Below are positions 36,679 to 46,755 of a stretch of 64,000 bases of DNA, one piece after another. Source of the stretch: Desulfobacter sp. (lineage in GTDB: Bacteria; Desulfobacterota; Desulfobacteria; Desulfobacterales; Desulfobacteraceae); the NCBI GenBank assembly GCA_028768545.1, contig CP054838.1:985501-1049500 (forward strand). The letters are read 5' to 3'. The notes under the pieces were generated by a model. The model was not told the DNA's origin. It worked only from the letters and a program-made list of their open reading frames with translations, and did no database searches. Both the position numbers and the translations under genes were made by a program. How positions within the stretch are numbered: position 1 is the first letter of the stretch; every line of letters begins with the position of its first letter.

Positions 36679-38028
36679 ATGCCGGTAAAAATCGAAGACA
36701 AAAGCAGTATTAAAAAGGTGCTTTCCTTTGAAATCCCCAAGGAAAAAGTGACCAAAGAACTCAATAAGGCCTATAATGAATTAAAAAAGAGCGCTGACAT
36801 TAAAGGGTTCAGAAAAGGTAAAATTCCAAGAAAAGTGCTTGAGAACCGATTTGCAGCAGAGGTTCATGCCGATCTGGCCCCCCGATTGATTCAGGAGGTT
36901 TTTATCGAAGCCATCCAGGAACATGAACTCAACGTGGTGGGCGGACCTAAGATAGATCCCCCTGAGCTGAATCCTGATGCTGATTATGTTTTTGATATGA
37001 CCATTGAAGTCAAACCGGAATTGCCAGATGTTGAGTTCCAAGGGCTTGAGCTGAAAAAGACCAAGTATGAAGTTTCTGATGCTGAAATCGACAGCCAGAT
37101 CTATATGATTCAGAAAACCATGGCCAAAAAAGAACCTGTAACCGAAGAGCGTCCGGTTAAAGATACGGATTTTGTTCTCATTGATTATGAAGGATTTTTA
37201 AACAAGGAAGCGTTTGAGCATACGCCCAAAGTTGAAAATTATGTCATGGGGATCAACCAGGGTGCCCTGCCCAAGGAATTTTCAGAAAAACTCATTGGGG
37301 CTATTCCTGTTCAGGATTTGGAAATTGAAGTGGTTTATGCCGATGATTTTAACGATGAGAACCTCAAAGGCAGGACCATAGAATATAAGGTGACTCTCAA
37401 AGAAATTCAGGAAGAAATTTTGCCCGAGGCCAATGATGATTTGGTCAAAGGATTGGGTAAATTTGAGTCCCTTGATCAGGTTAAAGATTCCATCCGGGAG
37501 AATCTTGAAAAGGGGATTGAGCAGCGGGTCAAGCATGAGATGAGCGAGCAGATTTTTCAGGCATTGCTGGGCAAAATTGAGTTTGAGGTGCCTGAGGCCA
37601 TGATCGAAGGAGAGCTCAACGGCATTATTGCCGAAACAGAGCAGGCCTATGCCCAGAATAACACCAGCTTGGAAGAGATCGGCCTGACCAAAGAGGGGAT
37701 GAAAACCCAGTACAGGGATGTGGCTGAAAAACAGGCCCGGCGTCACCTGATCCTGGATAAACTCATTACCCAGGAAAACCTGGAAATGACTGAGGAAGAG
37801 CTGGATGCAAGTTTCGAGGAAATGGCCCAGGGCATGAACGCTTCAAAGGATGCGGTTAAAAATTATTTTAATATGGATCCCAAACAACTTGAATATTATA
37901 AGCATACCCAACTTGAAAAAAAGGCGGTTGATCTTATAATAGAAAAAGGCAGTGTTGTTGAAGTCGAACCTGAAGCTGCACCGGCGGCAACAAAAGCAGA
38001 TGAAGAAAGCGACACTGAAGAATCATAA
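36679..38028 (+). CDS. tig: trigger factor
   Basis: This 449-residue protein matches trigger factor. The N-terminal ribosome-binding domain has GFRKGKIPRKVLENRF, the central FKBP-type domain has DFVLIDYEGFLN and the C-terminal helical domain follows. It binds ribosomes near the exit tunnel and chaperones nascent chains. It heads the tig-clpP-clpX-lon unit, a classic arrangement. The C-terminus ends in a Glu/Ala-rich tail. Confidence 0.95.
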   Translation: MPVKIEDKSSIKKVLSFEIPKEKVTKELNKAYNELKKSADIKGFRKGKIPRKVLENRFAAEVHADLAPRLIQEVFIEAIQEHELNVVGGPKIDPPELNPDADYVFDMTIEVKPELPDVEFQGLELKKTKYEVSDAEIDSQIYMIQKTMAKKEPVTEERPVKDTDFVLIDYEGFLNKEAFEHTPKVENYVMGINQGALPKEFSEKLIGAIPVQDLEIEVVYADDFNDENLKGRTIEYKVTLKEIQEEILPEANDDLVKGLGKFESLDQVKDSIRENLEKGIEQRVKHEMSEQIFQALLGKIEFEVPEAMIEGELNGIIAETEQAYAQNNTSLEEIGLTKEGMKTQYRDVAEKQARRHLILDKLITQENLEMTEEELDASFEEMAQGMNASKDAVKNYFNMDPKQLEYYKHTQLEKKAVDLIIEKGSVVEVEPEAAPAATKADEESDTEES

Positions 38029-38077
38029 TTCTTCCGCTTGCGGATAATACAAAAAGATAATGACAAGGAGTTTAATC

Positions 38078-38704
38078 GTGCCTCTTATTCCTATGGTTGT
38101 TGAACAGAGCAACAGGGGTGAACGTGCCTATGATATCTATTCTCGGCTTCTAAAAGACAGGATTATTTTCCTGGGGTCAGCCATTGATAATGAAATTGCC
38201 AATCTCATCGTGGCCCAACTTTTATTTTTAGAGTCTGAAGATCCTGAAAAGGATATCAGTTTTTATATTAATTCCCCGGGAGGGGTGGTAACGGCAGGTA
38301 TGGCTATTTACGATACCATCCAGTATATCAAACCGGATGTGGCCACTGTCTGTATCGGCCAAGCCGCCAGTATGGGAGCCTTGCTCCTGGCTGCAGGGAC
38401 CGGGGGCAAACGGTTTGCCCTTCCCAATTCCAGAATAATGATTCACCAGCCCTTGGGTGGTGCCCAGGGCCAGGCCACGGATATTCAGATCCAGGCCAAT
38501 GAAATTTTGAGAATGAAAGATACCCTGAACGAGATTATGTCCACGCATACGGGACAGGATATTAAAAAAGTAGCTGAAGACACGGATCGTGATTATTTTA
38601 TGTCCGGTGCCGAAGCCATGGAATACGGTATTGTGGACCGGGTGGTGGCTGACAGAAGCGAATTGGAACAAGCGTCTGACCAGGAGGCTTCAAAGGAGTC
38701 CTAA
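38078..38704 (+). CDS. clpP: ATP-dependent Clp protease proteolytic subunit
   Basis: The start is a GTG at 38078, with AAGGAG seven bases upstream; the ATG at 38060 would include that site in the coding sequence. The protein then reads [20 protein letters not shown], the usual ClpP beginning. The catalytic triad is Ser98 ([10 protein letters not shown]), His123 (MIHQPLGG) and Asp172. Length is 208. ClpP forms the tetradecameric protease served by ClpX. It lies 50 bp after tig and 3 bp before clpX. Confidence 0.96.
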   Translation: MPLIPMVVEQSNRGERAYDIYSRLLKDRIIFLGSAIDNEIANLIVAQLLFLESEDPEKDISFYINSPGGVVTAGMAIYDTIQYIKPDVATVCIGQAASMGALLLAAGTGGKRFALPNSRIMIHQPLGGAQGQATDIQIQANEILRMKDTLNEIMSTHTGQDIKKVAEDTDRDYFMSGAEAMEYGIVDRVVADRSELEQASDQEASKES

Positions 38705-38707
38705 GAT

Positions 38708-39967
38708 ATGGCCAAAAAAGATGATAACAATGATCAGTTTTTCTGTTCTTTTTGCGGTAAAAACCAGAAGGAAGTCAAAAAGCTGATCGCCGGGCCAAGT
38801 GTCTACATCTGCAATGAGTGCATCAAGCTTTGCGGTGAGATCATTGAAGATGAAGAAAAAGAACAGGCAGCGGAATCTGAAGGCACAAAAGAATTTATGG
38901 TGCCCAAGCAGATCAAGGAAAAACTTGATTCCTACGTCATTGAGCAGGACCGCGCTAAAAAGGTGTTGTCCGTAGCGGTTTATAATCATTACAAGCGTCT
39001 GGCATCCCATTTGGAAAAATCCAAGGATGATGTTGAGATCCAAAAGAGCAATATTCTGATCATCGGTCCTACAGGCTGCGGCAAGACCCTTCTTGCCCAG
39101 ACTTTGGCAAGGTTTTTGGCCGTGCCCTTTGCCATTGCAGATGCCACGGCCCTGACCGAGGCTGGCTATGTTGGAGAGGATGTTGAAAATATTGTTCTTT
39201 CCCTGGTCCAGAATGCAGATTACGATATTGAAAAGGCCCAGAAGGGGATCATTTACATTGATGAAATTGATAAGATCTCCCAGAGGGGAGATAACCCTTC
39301 AATTACCCGTGATGTCTCAGGGGAGGGGGTGCAGCAGGCCCTGTTGAAAATCATTGAGGGAACCATCGCCAGTATTCCGCCCAAGGGGGGAAGAAAACAC
39401 CCCCAGCAGGATTATGTTAAGGTGGATACCTCAAATATCCTTTTTATCTGCGGGGGGACCTTTACAGGTCTTGAAAAAGTGGTTGAAAGACGGCTGACCC
39501 AGAAAACCATGGGGTTTGGTGCCAAGATTGCCGATAAAAAAGATATTAACATCGGCGCCTTGTTGGGCCAGGTCAAGCCTGAAGATTTGATCAAATTTGG
39601 TTTGATCCCCGAATTTTTGGGTCGTTTGCCCGTGATTACTTCCATTGGTGAACTCAATGAAAGTTCTCTTGTTAAGATTCTAACCGAACCCAAGAACGCC
39701 CTGGTTAAACAATACCAGCAGCTGTTTCAGGTTGAAGGGGTGGATCTTCAGTATACGGACGAGGCCCTTGAAGCCATGGCAAAAGAAGCGGTGGCCAGAA
39801 AATCCGGTGCCCGGGGATTGCGTGCCATCATGGAAGAGACCATGCTGGATATCATGTATGAAATTCCCTCCAAAAAAGATGTGGTCGAATGTGTGGTCGG
39901 TGAAGAAGTGGTCTTGAAGAATGAAGACCCCATACTCTTGTATGAACAGCCAAAAAAGCAGGCCTAA
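38708..39967 (+). CDS. clpX: Clp protease ATPase subunit ClpX
   Basis: This 419-residue protein has the N-terminal zinc-binding domain ([10 protein letters not shown], then [10 protein letters not shown]), Walker [10 protein letters not shown], Walker [11 protein letters not shown] and the sensor and pore regions of ClpX. It unfolds substrates and feeds them to ClpP. The gene starts 3 bp after the clpP stop and ends 17 bp before lon, forming one unit. Confidence 0.97.
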   Translation: MAKKDDNNDQFFCSFCGKNQKEVKKLIAGPSVYICNECIKLCGEIIEDEEKEQAAESEGTKEFMVPKQIKEKLDSYVIEQDRAKKVLSVAVYNHYKRLASHLEKSKDDVEIQKSNILIIGPTGCGKTLLAQTLARFLAVPFAIADATALTEAGYVGEDVENIVLSLVQNADYDIEKAQKGIIYIDEIDKISQRGDNPSITRDVSGEGVQQALLKIIEGTIASIPPKGGRKHPQQDYVKVDTSNILFICGGTFTGLEKVVERRLTQKTMGFGAKIADKKDINIGALLGQVKPEDLIKFGLIPEFLGRLPVITSIGELNESSLVKILTEPKNALVKQYQQLFQVEGVDLQYTDEALEAMAKEAVARKSGARGLRAIMEETMLDIMYEIPSKKDVVECVVGEEVVLKNEDPILLYEQPKKQA

Positions 39968-39984
39968 ACCGAAAGTTTTCGCCA

Positions 39985-42336
39985 ATGATCAAAATTTCAA
40001 AATTTTTTAACCCGGACGGCAGCGAAGGGGAGAAACGCATCCTTCCTTTGGTGCCGTTGCGGGATATGGTGTTGTTTCCCTTTGTCACCACCTCTGTGTT
40101 TGTGGGCCGGGAAAAGTCCATCAAGGCCTTGTCCCAGGCCATGGCCGGGGATAAAAAGATTTTTCTCACCACCCAGAAAGATCCTGAGGTGTTAAAGCCC
40201 AATATTCAGGATATTTTCCAGGTGGGGACCGAAGCAAAAATTACCCAATTGCTCCGTCTTCCGGACGGGACGGTCAAGGCTTTGGTCGAGGGGTGTGAGC
40301 GGGGACGCATTGTCAAAATGACTGAGGAATCCGGGTTTCAGACCGTAGAGTATATGGGCCTGGCTGAAACAATCATGGGAGAGGCAACATGTGAAGCTGC
40401 CGTTCGTACGGTGTTTGAAGCCTTTAATTATTATTCAACCCTCTCGGGTGTGGTGTCCAAAAGTTTTTTCAAAGGCCTTGATGCCTTGGTGGATGATCAG
40501 TCCCGGTATGCGGACACCATTGCGTCTCAGCTGCCGTTAAAGGTGGCTGACAAACAGAAAATATTGGAATGCGTGGATTTGGAAGAGCGGTTTTTTATTC
40601 TGCTCAAGCTTATCCAAAAAGAGACTGAAGTTTTTTCCATGTCCCAGAAAATCAAGGGCCGGGTCAAGGCCCAGATGGAAAAACTGCAGAAAAAGCATTA
40701 TCTCAACGAGCAGATGCGGGCCATCCAAAAGGAGATGGGTGAGGATGGAGATCCCGGGGAATTCGCTGATCTTGAAAAGAAGATACGCAGCAAGCGGATG
40801 CCCAGGGATGCTGCCGGCGTGGTCAGAAGGGAGCTGGACAAACTTAAGATGATGTCTCCCATGTCCTCGGAGGCCACGGTTGTCCGCAATTATATTGATT
40901 GGCTGACGGCCCTGCCCTGGTATCGGAAAAAACGTGAAAAAACCGATTTAAAAAAAGCGGAAGCAATTTTGGACCGGGATCATTACGGGCTTAAAAAACC
41001 CAAGGAACGAATCTTGGAGTATTTGGCCGTACAGATTCTGGTAAAAAAAATAAAAGGACCGATTCTCTGTCTGGTGGGGCCTCCAGGGGTGGGGAAAACC
41101 TCCCTTGCCCGGTCTGTGGCCTCTGCAACAGGCCGGTCCTTTGCCAGGATTTCGCTTGGCGGGGTCCGGGACGAGGCTGAAATCCGGGGCCATAGACGAA
41201 CCTATGTCGGGGCCATGCCCGGAAAGATTATTCAGACCCTTAAAAAGGTCGGGTTTAATAATCCGGTGTTCTGTCTGGACGAAATTGACAAGATGACCAG
41301 TGATTTTAGGGGAGACCCCTCTTCAGCCTTGCTCGAAGCTCTGGATCCCGAGCAGAATAAAAATTTTAACGATCATTATCTGGAAGTGGATTATGATCTG
41401 TCTGAAATTTTATTTATCACCACGGCCAACACCCTGTTTGATATTCCGGCGCCCCTGAGAGACAGGATGGAAATCATCCAGATTCCAGGGTATACCCGGT
41501 ATGAAAAAGAAAAAATTGCCAAAGGATACCTGATTCCAAAGCAATTGGAACAAAACGGCCTTGACGAGAATGATGCGGTTTTTTCCAAAAATGCGGTCCA
41601 CGCCATTATCAAGCAGTATACAAAAGAGGCAGGGGTGAGGAATCTGGAGCGGGAGATTTCGTCTGTTTTAAGGAAAATTGCCACCCAGATTGTCCGGACC
41701 GATACCCGTAAAAAACGCCAGGTGACCACCACCATGGTGCTCAAATATCTGGGGCAGCCCAAATTTAGGGATTCTGCCCTGGAAAAAGAGGATAAATCCG
41801 GTATTGTCACAGGTCTTGCCTGGACCCAGGCCGGCGGCGAATTGCTTACCATTGAAGCGGTGACCATGCCGGGCAAGGGCCGGGTGATGGTCACAGGGAA
41901 GCTTGGGGATGTGATGAAGGAAAGCAGTCAGGCCGCTGTTTCCTATGTTCGGTCCAGAAGCAGCGAGCTTAATATCCGAGAGGGATTTTACAAGGACACG
42001 GATATCCATATTCATGTGCCCGAAGGGGCCATTCCCAAGGACGGGCCTTCGGCCGGCATTGCCATGTGTACGGCCGTGGTTTCCATTCTTACGGAAAAGC
42101 CGGTGAGTAGGACAGTGGCCATGACCGGTGAGATTACCCTGCGCGGTCGGGTCTTGCCTATTGGCGGGTTAAAGGAAAAGCTGCTTGCTGCCCATGCAAA
42201 CGGAATCAAAACCGTGATTGTGTGTGAGGAAAATAGAAAAGATGTCAGGGAAGTGCCCAGGGCCATCCTAAAACAGATGGAAATTGTTTATGTGGATGAT
42301 ATGGCCCAGGTCCTTGAACATGCCCTGGTCGAGTGA
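39985..42336 (+). CDS. lon: Lon protease
   Basis: This 783-residue protein has the N-terminal LON domain (LPLVPLRDMVLFP), the AAA module with Walker A GPPGVGKTS, and the protease domain with Ser689 in PKDGPSAG and Lys in IGGLKEKLL. Lon degrades damaged and regulatory proteins in the cytoplasm. It closes the tig-clpP-clpX-lon unit and is followed by a terminator. Confidence 0.97.
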   Translation: MIKISKFFNPDGSEGEKRILPLVPLRDMVLFPFVTTSVFVGREKSIKALSQAMAGDKKIFLTTQKDPEVLKPNIQDIFQVGTEAKITQLLRLPDGTVKALVEGCERGRIVKMTEESGFQTVEYMGLAETIMGEATCEAAVRTVFEAFNYYSTLSGVVSKSFFKGLDALVDDQSRYADTIASQLPLKVADKQKILECVDLEERFFILLKLIQKETEVFSMSQKIKGRVKAQMEKLQKKHYLNEQMRAIQKEMGEDGDPGEFADLEKKIRSKRMPRDAAGVVRRELDKLKMMSPMSSEATVVRNYIDWLTALPWYRKKREKTDLKKAEAILDRDHYGLKKPKERILEYLAVQILVKKIKGPILCLVGPPGVGKTSLARSVASATGRSFARISLGGVRDEAEIRGHRRTYVGAMPGKIIQTLKKVGFNNPVFCLDEIDKMTSDFRGDPSSALLEALDPEQNKNFNDHYLEVDYDLSEILFITTANTLFDIPAPLRDRMEIIQIPGYTRYEKEKIAKGYLIPKQLEQNGLDENDAVFSKNAVHAIIKQYTKEAGVRNLEREISSVLRKIATQIVRTDTRKKRQVTTTMVLKYLGQPKFRDSALEKEDKSGIVTGLAWTQAGGELLTIEAVTMPGKGRVMVTGKLGDVMKESSQAAVSYVRSRSSELNIREGFYKDTDIHIHVPEGAIPKDGPSAGIAMCTAVVSILTEKPVSRTVAMTGEITLRGRVLPIGGLKEKLLAAHANGIKTVIVCEENRKDVREVPRAILKQMEIVYVDDMAQVLEHALVE

Positions 42337-42350
42337 GAACATAAATACAA

Positions 42351-42386
42351 AAAAGGCCTCCTGATTGATCGGGAGGCCTTTTTTTT
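42351..42386 (+). terminator. bidirectional terminator between lon and rho
   Basis: AAGGCCTCC and GGAGGCCTT form a stem with a short loop, flanked by A-rich sequence on one side and eight T on the other. It can stop lon and the convergent rho transcript. Confidence 0.85.
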
Positions 42387-42398
42387 GCCTGGCTGAAA

Positions 42399-43472
42399 TT
42401 AATTATCTTCTATAATTCTCAAAAATTCAGACATGGCCGTGACCTCATCTCTGGTCGCAATGGCCCGCCGCATCCCCACGATATAGTCGTATTCTTCTTT
42501 GTCCATGAGCAGGTCTTCTTTTCGGGTGCCGGATTTGTTAATATTTATGGCCGGCCAGACCCTTTGTTCCGCACACTCCCTTGACAGGTAGAGATCCATG
42601 TTGCCTGTTCCCTTGAACTCTTGAAAAATAACATCGTCCATCCGGGAGCCGGTTTCCACGAGAATGGTGGCAATAATGGTCAGGGACCCCCCGTTTTCAA
42701 GCTTTCTGGCGGCCCCGAATATCTTTCTGGGAAATTCCATGGCATTGGCACCCAGCCCACCGCTCATGGTTTTACCGTGGCTGTCGGTATCAATATTAAA
42801 GGCGCGGGTCATTCGGGTTAAAGAATCGATGAATACCACGGCATCCTGTCCGATTTCGGCACATCTCATGGCCGTATGCATAGCCAGACGGGTCATTCTC
42901 ATATGCTGGCCGATTTGCTGGTCGGCAGAAGAGTAAAGTACATTGGCATCCACAAGCCCCCTCTGGAAATCGGTGACCTCCTCGGGACGTTCATCCACCA
43001 ATAGAACAAAGACTTTGGCATCTGGATGGTTTGCCACCACCGAGTTGGCCATATGTCTTAAAATGGTTGTTTTGCCGGATTTGGGGGGTGCAATGATCAA
43101 TCCTCTTTGGCCCATGCCAATGGGAACGATCATGTCAAGGGCTTTTCCGGTAATGTCTTCATCGTCCTGTTCTAGGCGATACCGTTCATAGGGGTTAACG
43201 CTGATCTGCTCCTGTAACATGGGGGTGTTTAAAAATTCATCAAAGGGAAGATGATTTATGGTTTCGATGCGAATCAGGGCAAGATTTAAATTCCTAGGCC
43301 CTTTTTTTTCGCCAAATCCTTCAATGAAACTACCCTCTCTGAGGTTCAACTTTCGGATAAGGCTGTTGGGGACGTAGGTGTTCTCAGGCCGGGGTTGGAA
43401 ATTCTCTTCAATATTTCTTAAAAAACCGAACCCTTTGTCCATGATTTCCAGGTATCCCTGAACTGGTTCCAT
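42399..43472 (-). CDS. rho: transcription termination factor Rho, short form
   Basis: This 357-residue protein covers the Rho RNA-binding domain (GYLEIMDKGFGFLRNIEENF) and the ATPase domain, with Walker A APPKSGKTT, Walker B VVFIDSLTRM and the Q- and R-loop region GTGNMDLYLSREC. It is shorter than E. coli Rho (419) and lacks most of the N-terminal helix bundle. Rho releases RNA polymerase at termination sites. It stands alone, convergent with lon, and its C-terminus ends normally. Confidence 0.94.
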   Translation of the reverse strand: MEPVQGYLEIMDKGFGFLRNIEENFQPRPENTYVPNSLIRKLNLREGSFIEGFGEKKGPRNLNLALIRIETINHLPFDEFLNTPMLQEQISVNPYERYRLEQDDEDITGKALDMIVPIGMGQRGLIIAPPKSGKTTILRHMANSVVANHPDAKVFVLLVDERPEEVTDFQRGLVDANVLYSSADQQIGQHMRMTRLAMHTAMRCAEIGQDAVVFIDSLTRMTRAFNIDTDSHGKTMSGGLGANAMEFPRKIFGAARKLENGGSLTIIATILVETGSRMDDVIFQEFKGTGNMDLYLSRECAEQRVWPAININKSGTRKEDLLMDKEEYDYIVGMRRAIATRDEVTAMSEFLRIIEDN

Positions 43473-43724
43473 CGTTAACTCCTAAAACAATGAGGTGTTG
43501 GCAAATCGATAAAGCAAGGATCATGATCTGCTATTCCCTTGTGTGGTAATTTGTATCCAAGAAGAGAAAAAAGAAATGACTTGCATTAAAATTTATCGGA
43601 TGTTTTTATTATTTGTTTCTCGCCAATTAATATATCATTAATTGTATTTACATGCAAGGATCTGCCTAAAGTTTAGAGGGGAAATTATTTAGGAATAAAA
43701 AATTATTTTATATTGAATTTTTGC

Positions 43725-43753
43725 TTGACACAAATTTTTATTGTTGCTATAAT
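43725..43753 (+). promoter_or_regulatory. consensus sigma70 promoter of the tRNA-Val/Asp pair
   Basis: TTGACA (43725-43730) and TATAAT (43748-43753) are both exact consensus and are spaced 17 bp apart. The first tRNA base is 13 bp downstream of the -10 box. Confidence 0.88.
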
Positions 43754-43766
43754 CCCTTCTGTTTTT

Positions 43767-43842
43767 GGGCGATTAACTCAGTTGGGAGAGTGCAACCCTT
43801 ACAAGGTTGAAGTCGCAGGTTCAAGCCCTGCATCGCCCACCA
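43767..43842 (+). tRNA. tRNA-Val (anticodon TAC)
   Basis: Acceptor GGGCGAT pairs with ATCGCCC. The anticodon stem CAACC/GGTTG encloses loop CTTACAA, giving anticodon TAC. The T arm is GCAGGTTCAAGCCCTGC, and A-CCA is encoded. Confidence 0.95.
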
Positions 43843-43856
43843 AAAATGTGACACAC

Positions 43857-43934
43857 GGGGGTGTAGTTCAGTTTGGTTAGAACGCTTGCCTGTCACGCAA
43901 GAGGCCGCGAGTTCGAGTCTCGTCACTCCCGCCA
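43857..43934 (+). tRNA. tRNA-Asp (anticodon GTC)
   Basis: Acceptor GGGGGTG pairs with CACTCCC with one G-T pair. The anticodon stem CTTGC/GCAAG encloses loop CTGTCAC, giving anticodon GTC. The T arm is GCGAGTTCGAGTCTCGT and CCA is encoded. It is co-transcribed with tRNA-Val, 14 bp apart. Confidence 0.95.
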
Positions 43935-43940
43935 TAATAT

Positions 43941-43978
43941 AAAAGGTTTTCAGCAATAGCTGGAAACCTTTTTTTTTT
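43941..43978 (+). terminator. rho-independent terminator after tRNA-Asp
   Basis: AAAAGGTTT-CAGC pairs with GCTG-AAACCTTTT, and a run of T follows. It ends the two-tRNA transcript. Confidence 0.85.
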
Positions 43979-44521
43979 GGGGTACGCCAGACATGGCGCC
44001 CACAAAATGGTCTGTCAAAAACAGCCTATCCCGAATATTCCATGAATTTTAAGTTTTTTGCCAAAAAGCTATATTATTACAATTGGTTATATCTTTTTTT
44101 TAATTCATTTTCCATTACACAAAACCTCACCCTCCGGGCAAAGCGTTTTACCTCATCTGCTGGGTTATTGTCCGCTCGCAGTAAAGGACTACGGCTTCTC
44201 GGTCTGTGCCTTGCAGCTAAGGCAAAACCGCTTTGTGAAATATGCGGGCTGATATGGCTGACATCTGTCAATAAAAAATATCAATCCCTGCTCCAAAAAA
44301 AATGTGGGTGTAATCATCAATCATTGCAAAGGCCGGATCATTGATTCGACGGCTGATCACGCTGATATTCGCGGGTTGGGTACCGCATGACTTACGTTCG
44401 TCGGGGGCTGCCTCAGTCTATTGCCGGATGTTTATGAACTGCATTATTCATAACCCGAACGAGGATTCTCCCATAACCGTGACCGCGCCTTTGCAATGCA
44501 TTGATCTATGTTTTTCCATTT
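43979..44521. other. gene-free region with a palindromic repeat and IS remnants
   Basis: No credible gene is seen in this 543-bp stretch. It contains the palindromic repeat at 44139-44235 and the broken 3' side of the IS110-type transposase. The sequence beyond the IS110 break (44335-44521) is not recognised. The open frames here lack ribosome binding sites. Confidence 0.5.
44139..44235. repeat. 97-bp fold-back repeat, third palindromic element
   Basis: CAAAGCG-TTTTACC at the left end pairs with GGCAAAAC-CGCTTTG at the right end, with one bulged base. The interior carries a CTGGGTT block and CGCTCGCAGTAAAGGACTAC. The plan resembles the repeat at 9451-9563, which suggests one dispersed family. 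Confidence 0.55.
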
Positions 44522-45253
44522 CTAAGCTGCTAATGTGGTTACGGCTACGATCATGGATACGCCTCTTAAACTCTGAATCGCTTTTACAACAGGTCTCAGG
44601 CGCCAATGCTCCACTACTGCCACTATTTGATTTGTTAACCGGTCAATTCGTTGAAGTGTTTCCTTCAAAGTATCGATATATTCTTGAAGAGCCACTTGTT
44701 GCGTCGGGTGTTTCATTGGCACCTCTGACAACCAGGCCAAGTGTGTTTTATTCCATCTGGTTTTTCCAGAATAAATTTTATTATTGCGAAGCAGGAAGGA
44801 ATTTAACCGCTGCTTTGTTTTTTTTGCACAAATCCTGGCATCTTCTCTTGCCCTGCTCAAATCACGGATGGCTTCATCTTCTTCATTCGGAACATGTATC
44901 TGTGTCAAATCACCCGACCGATGTAGTCGTGCCAGATTCATTGCGTCCCGCCGATCTGTTTTTACCATGTCTCCACTCTTTTGGGGGATTAAAGATGGCG
45001 CTATCACAGCGCATTCAATATTTTGAGCCTTCAGTTGGCGATATATTCCATAACCTGTTGGGCCGGCTTCATAGACCACATTTAACTCATGCCCACTGGA
45101 CTTGAGTTTCCGAATCAACTTATCGATGCTCAAAGGTGTGTTATGGATATTACCGTATGACATAGCCGGACTTTTTCTTCCTTCCTCTGCTATTGCAGCA
45201 TGGATCGTATCTTTGTGGACATCAAGACCAACATATTTTATAGTTTTCATCAC
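44522..45253 (-). pseudogene. IS110-family transposase, C-terminally truncated
   Basis: From a GTG at 45253 (or the ATG at 45250), 243 residues remain. The N-terminal RuvC-like domain carries the acidic residues of the DEDD set: Asp in YVGLDVHKDT, Glu in VVYEAGPTGYG and Asp residues in VKTDRRDAMNLARL. The coil region follows. The frame ends at LRGVSMIVAVTTLAA, where full-length relatives continue with the Ser-containing C-terminal domain. That domain is not found in the next 500 bp, so the element was truncated by rearrangement. An AAGGAGG site lies before the start. The truncated protein should not be an active recombinase. Confidence 0.85.
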
Positions 45254-45320
45254 GACCTGCCTCCTTGGTTGTTAAAAGTTCTTATTTGCTTAAAACTTTT
45301 ATACTTTGAGGCAGGTCGTG
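45251..45320 (-). repeat. perfect 13-bp inverted repeat over the IS110 transposase start
   Basis: CACGACCTGCCTC (45251-45263) and GAGGCAGGTCGTG (45308-45320) are perfect complements. A second, inner pair (AAAAGTT and AACTTTT) extends the stem. In the transcript this hairpin overlaps the transposase start codon and lies beside its ribosome binding site. It may hide the site in readthrough RNA, as in other insertion sequences, or be part of an IS110 non-coding RNA. Confidence 0.6.
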
Positions 45321-45371
45321 TTTCAACTGTCAGCCATTATGTCTATTCTTCTTTTAAAAGGCGTTTTTTCT

Positions 45372-45409
45372 AAAAAAAAGACCCTGGTTTTAATGCAACC
45401 CAGGGTCTT
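45372..45409 (-). terminator. rho-independent terminator after leuB
   Basis: On the reverse strand AAGACCCTGG and CCAGGGTCTT form a 10-bp stem with a 12-base loop, followed by eight T. It lies about 30 bp past the leuB stop. Confidence 0.85.
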
Positions 45410-45439
45410 GGTTAAAAATATAAATGTTGTCAGCCTGTC

Positions 45440-46615
<1,176 letters not shown>

Positions 46616-46693
46616 TTAAATTAATCTATACTGGATTGATCTGGGCCCAGTCATGTTCAAATGCCGGGCCTGCGGTGGGGAATTTTTTTAAAT

Positions 46694-46728
46694 AAAAAAA
46701 GGGGGCTGAAAAAATCAGCCCCCTCTTT
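46694..46728 (-). terminator. rho-independent terminator after qmoC
   Basis: On the reverse strand GGGGGCTGA and TCAGCCCCC form a 9-bp stem with an A/T loop, followed by a run of T. It closes the apr-qmo block. Confidence 0.8.
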
Positions 46729-46755
46729 TGTTAATCTAAACCGTGTTAAACTGGT

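Noticed and set aside
44341..45105. 254-residue open frame opposite the IS110 transposase
   Set aside because: It is the complement of the recognisable transposase and has no motif.
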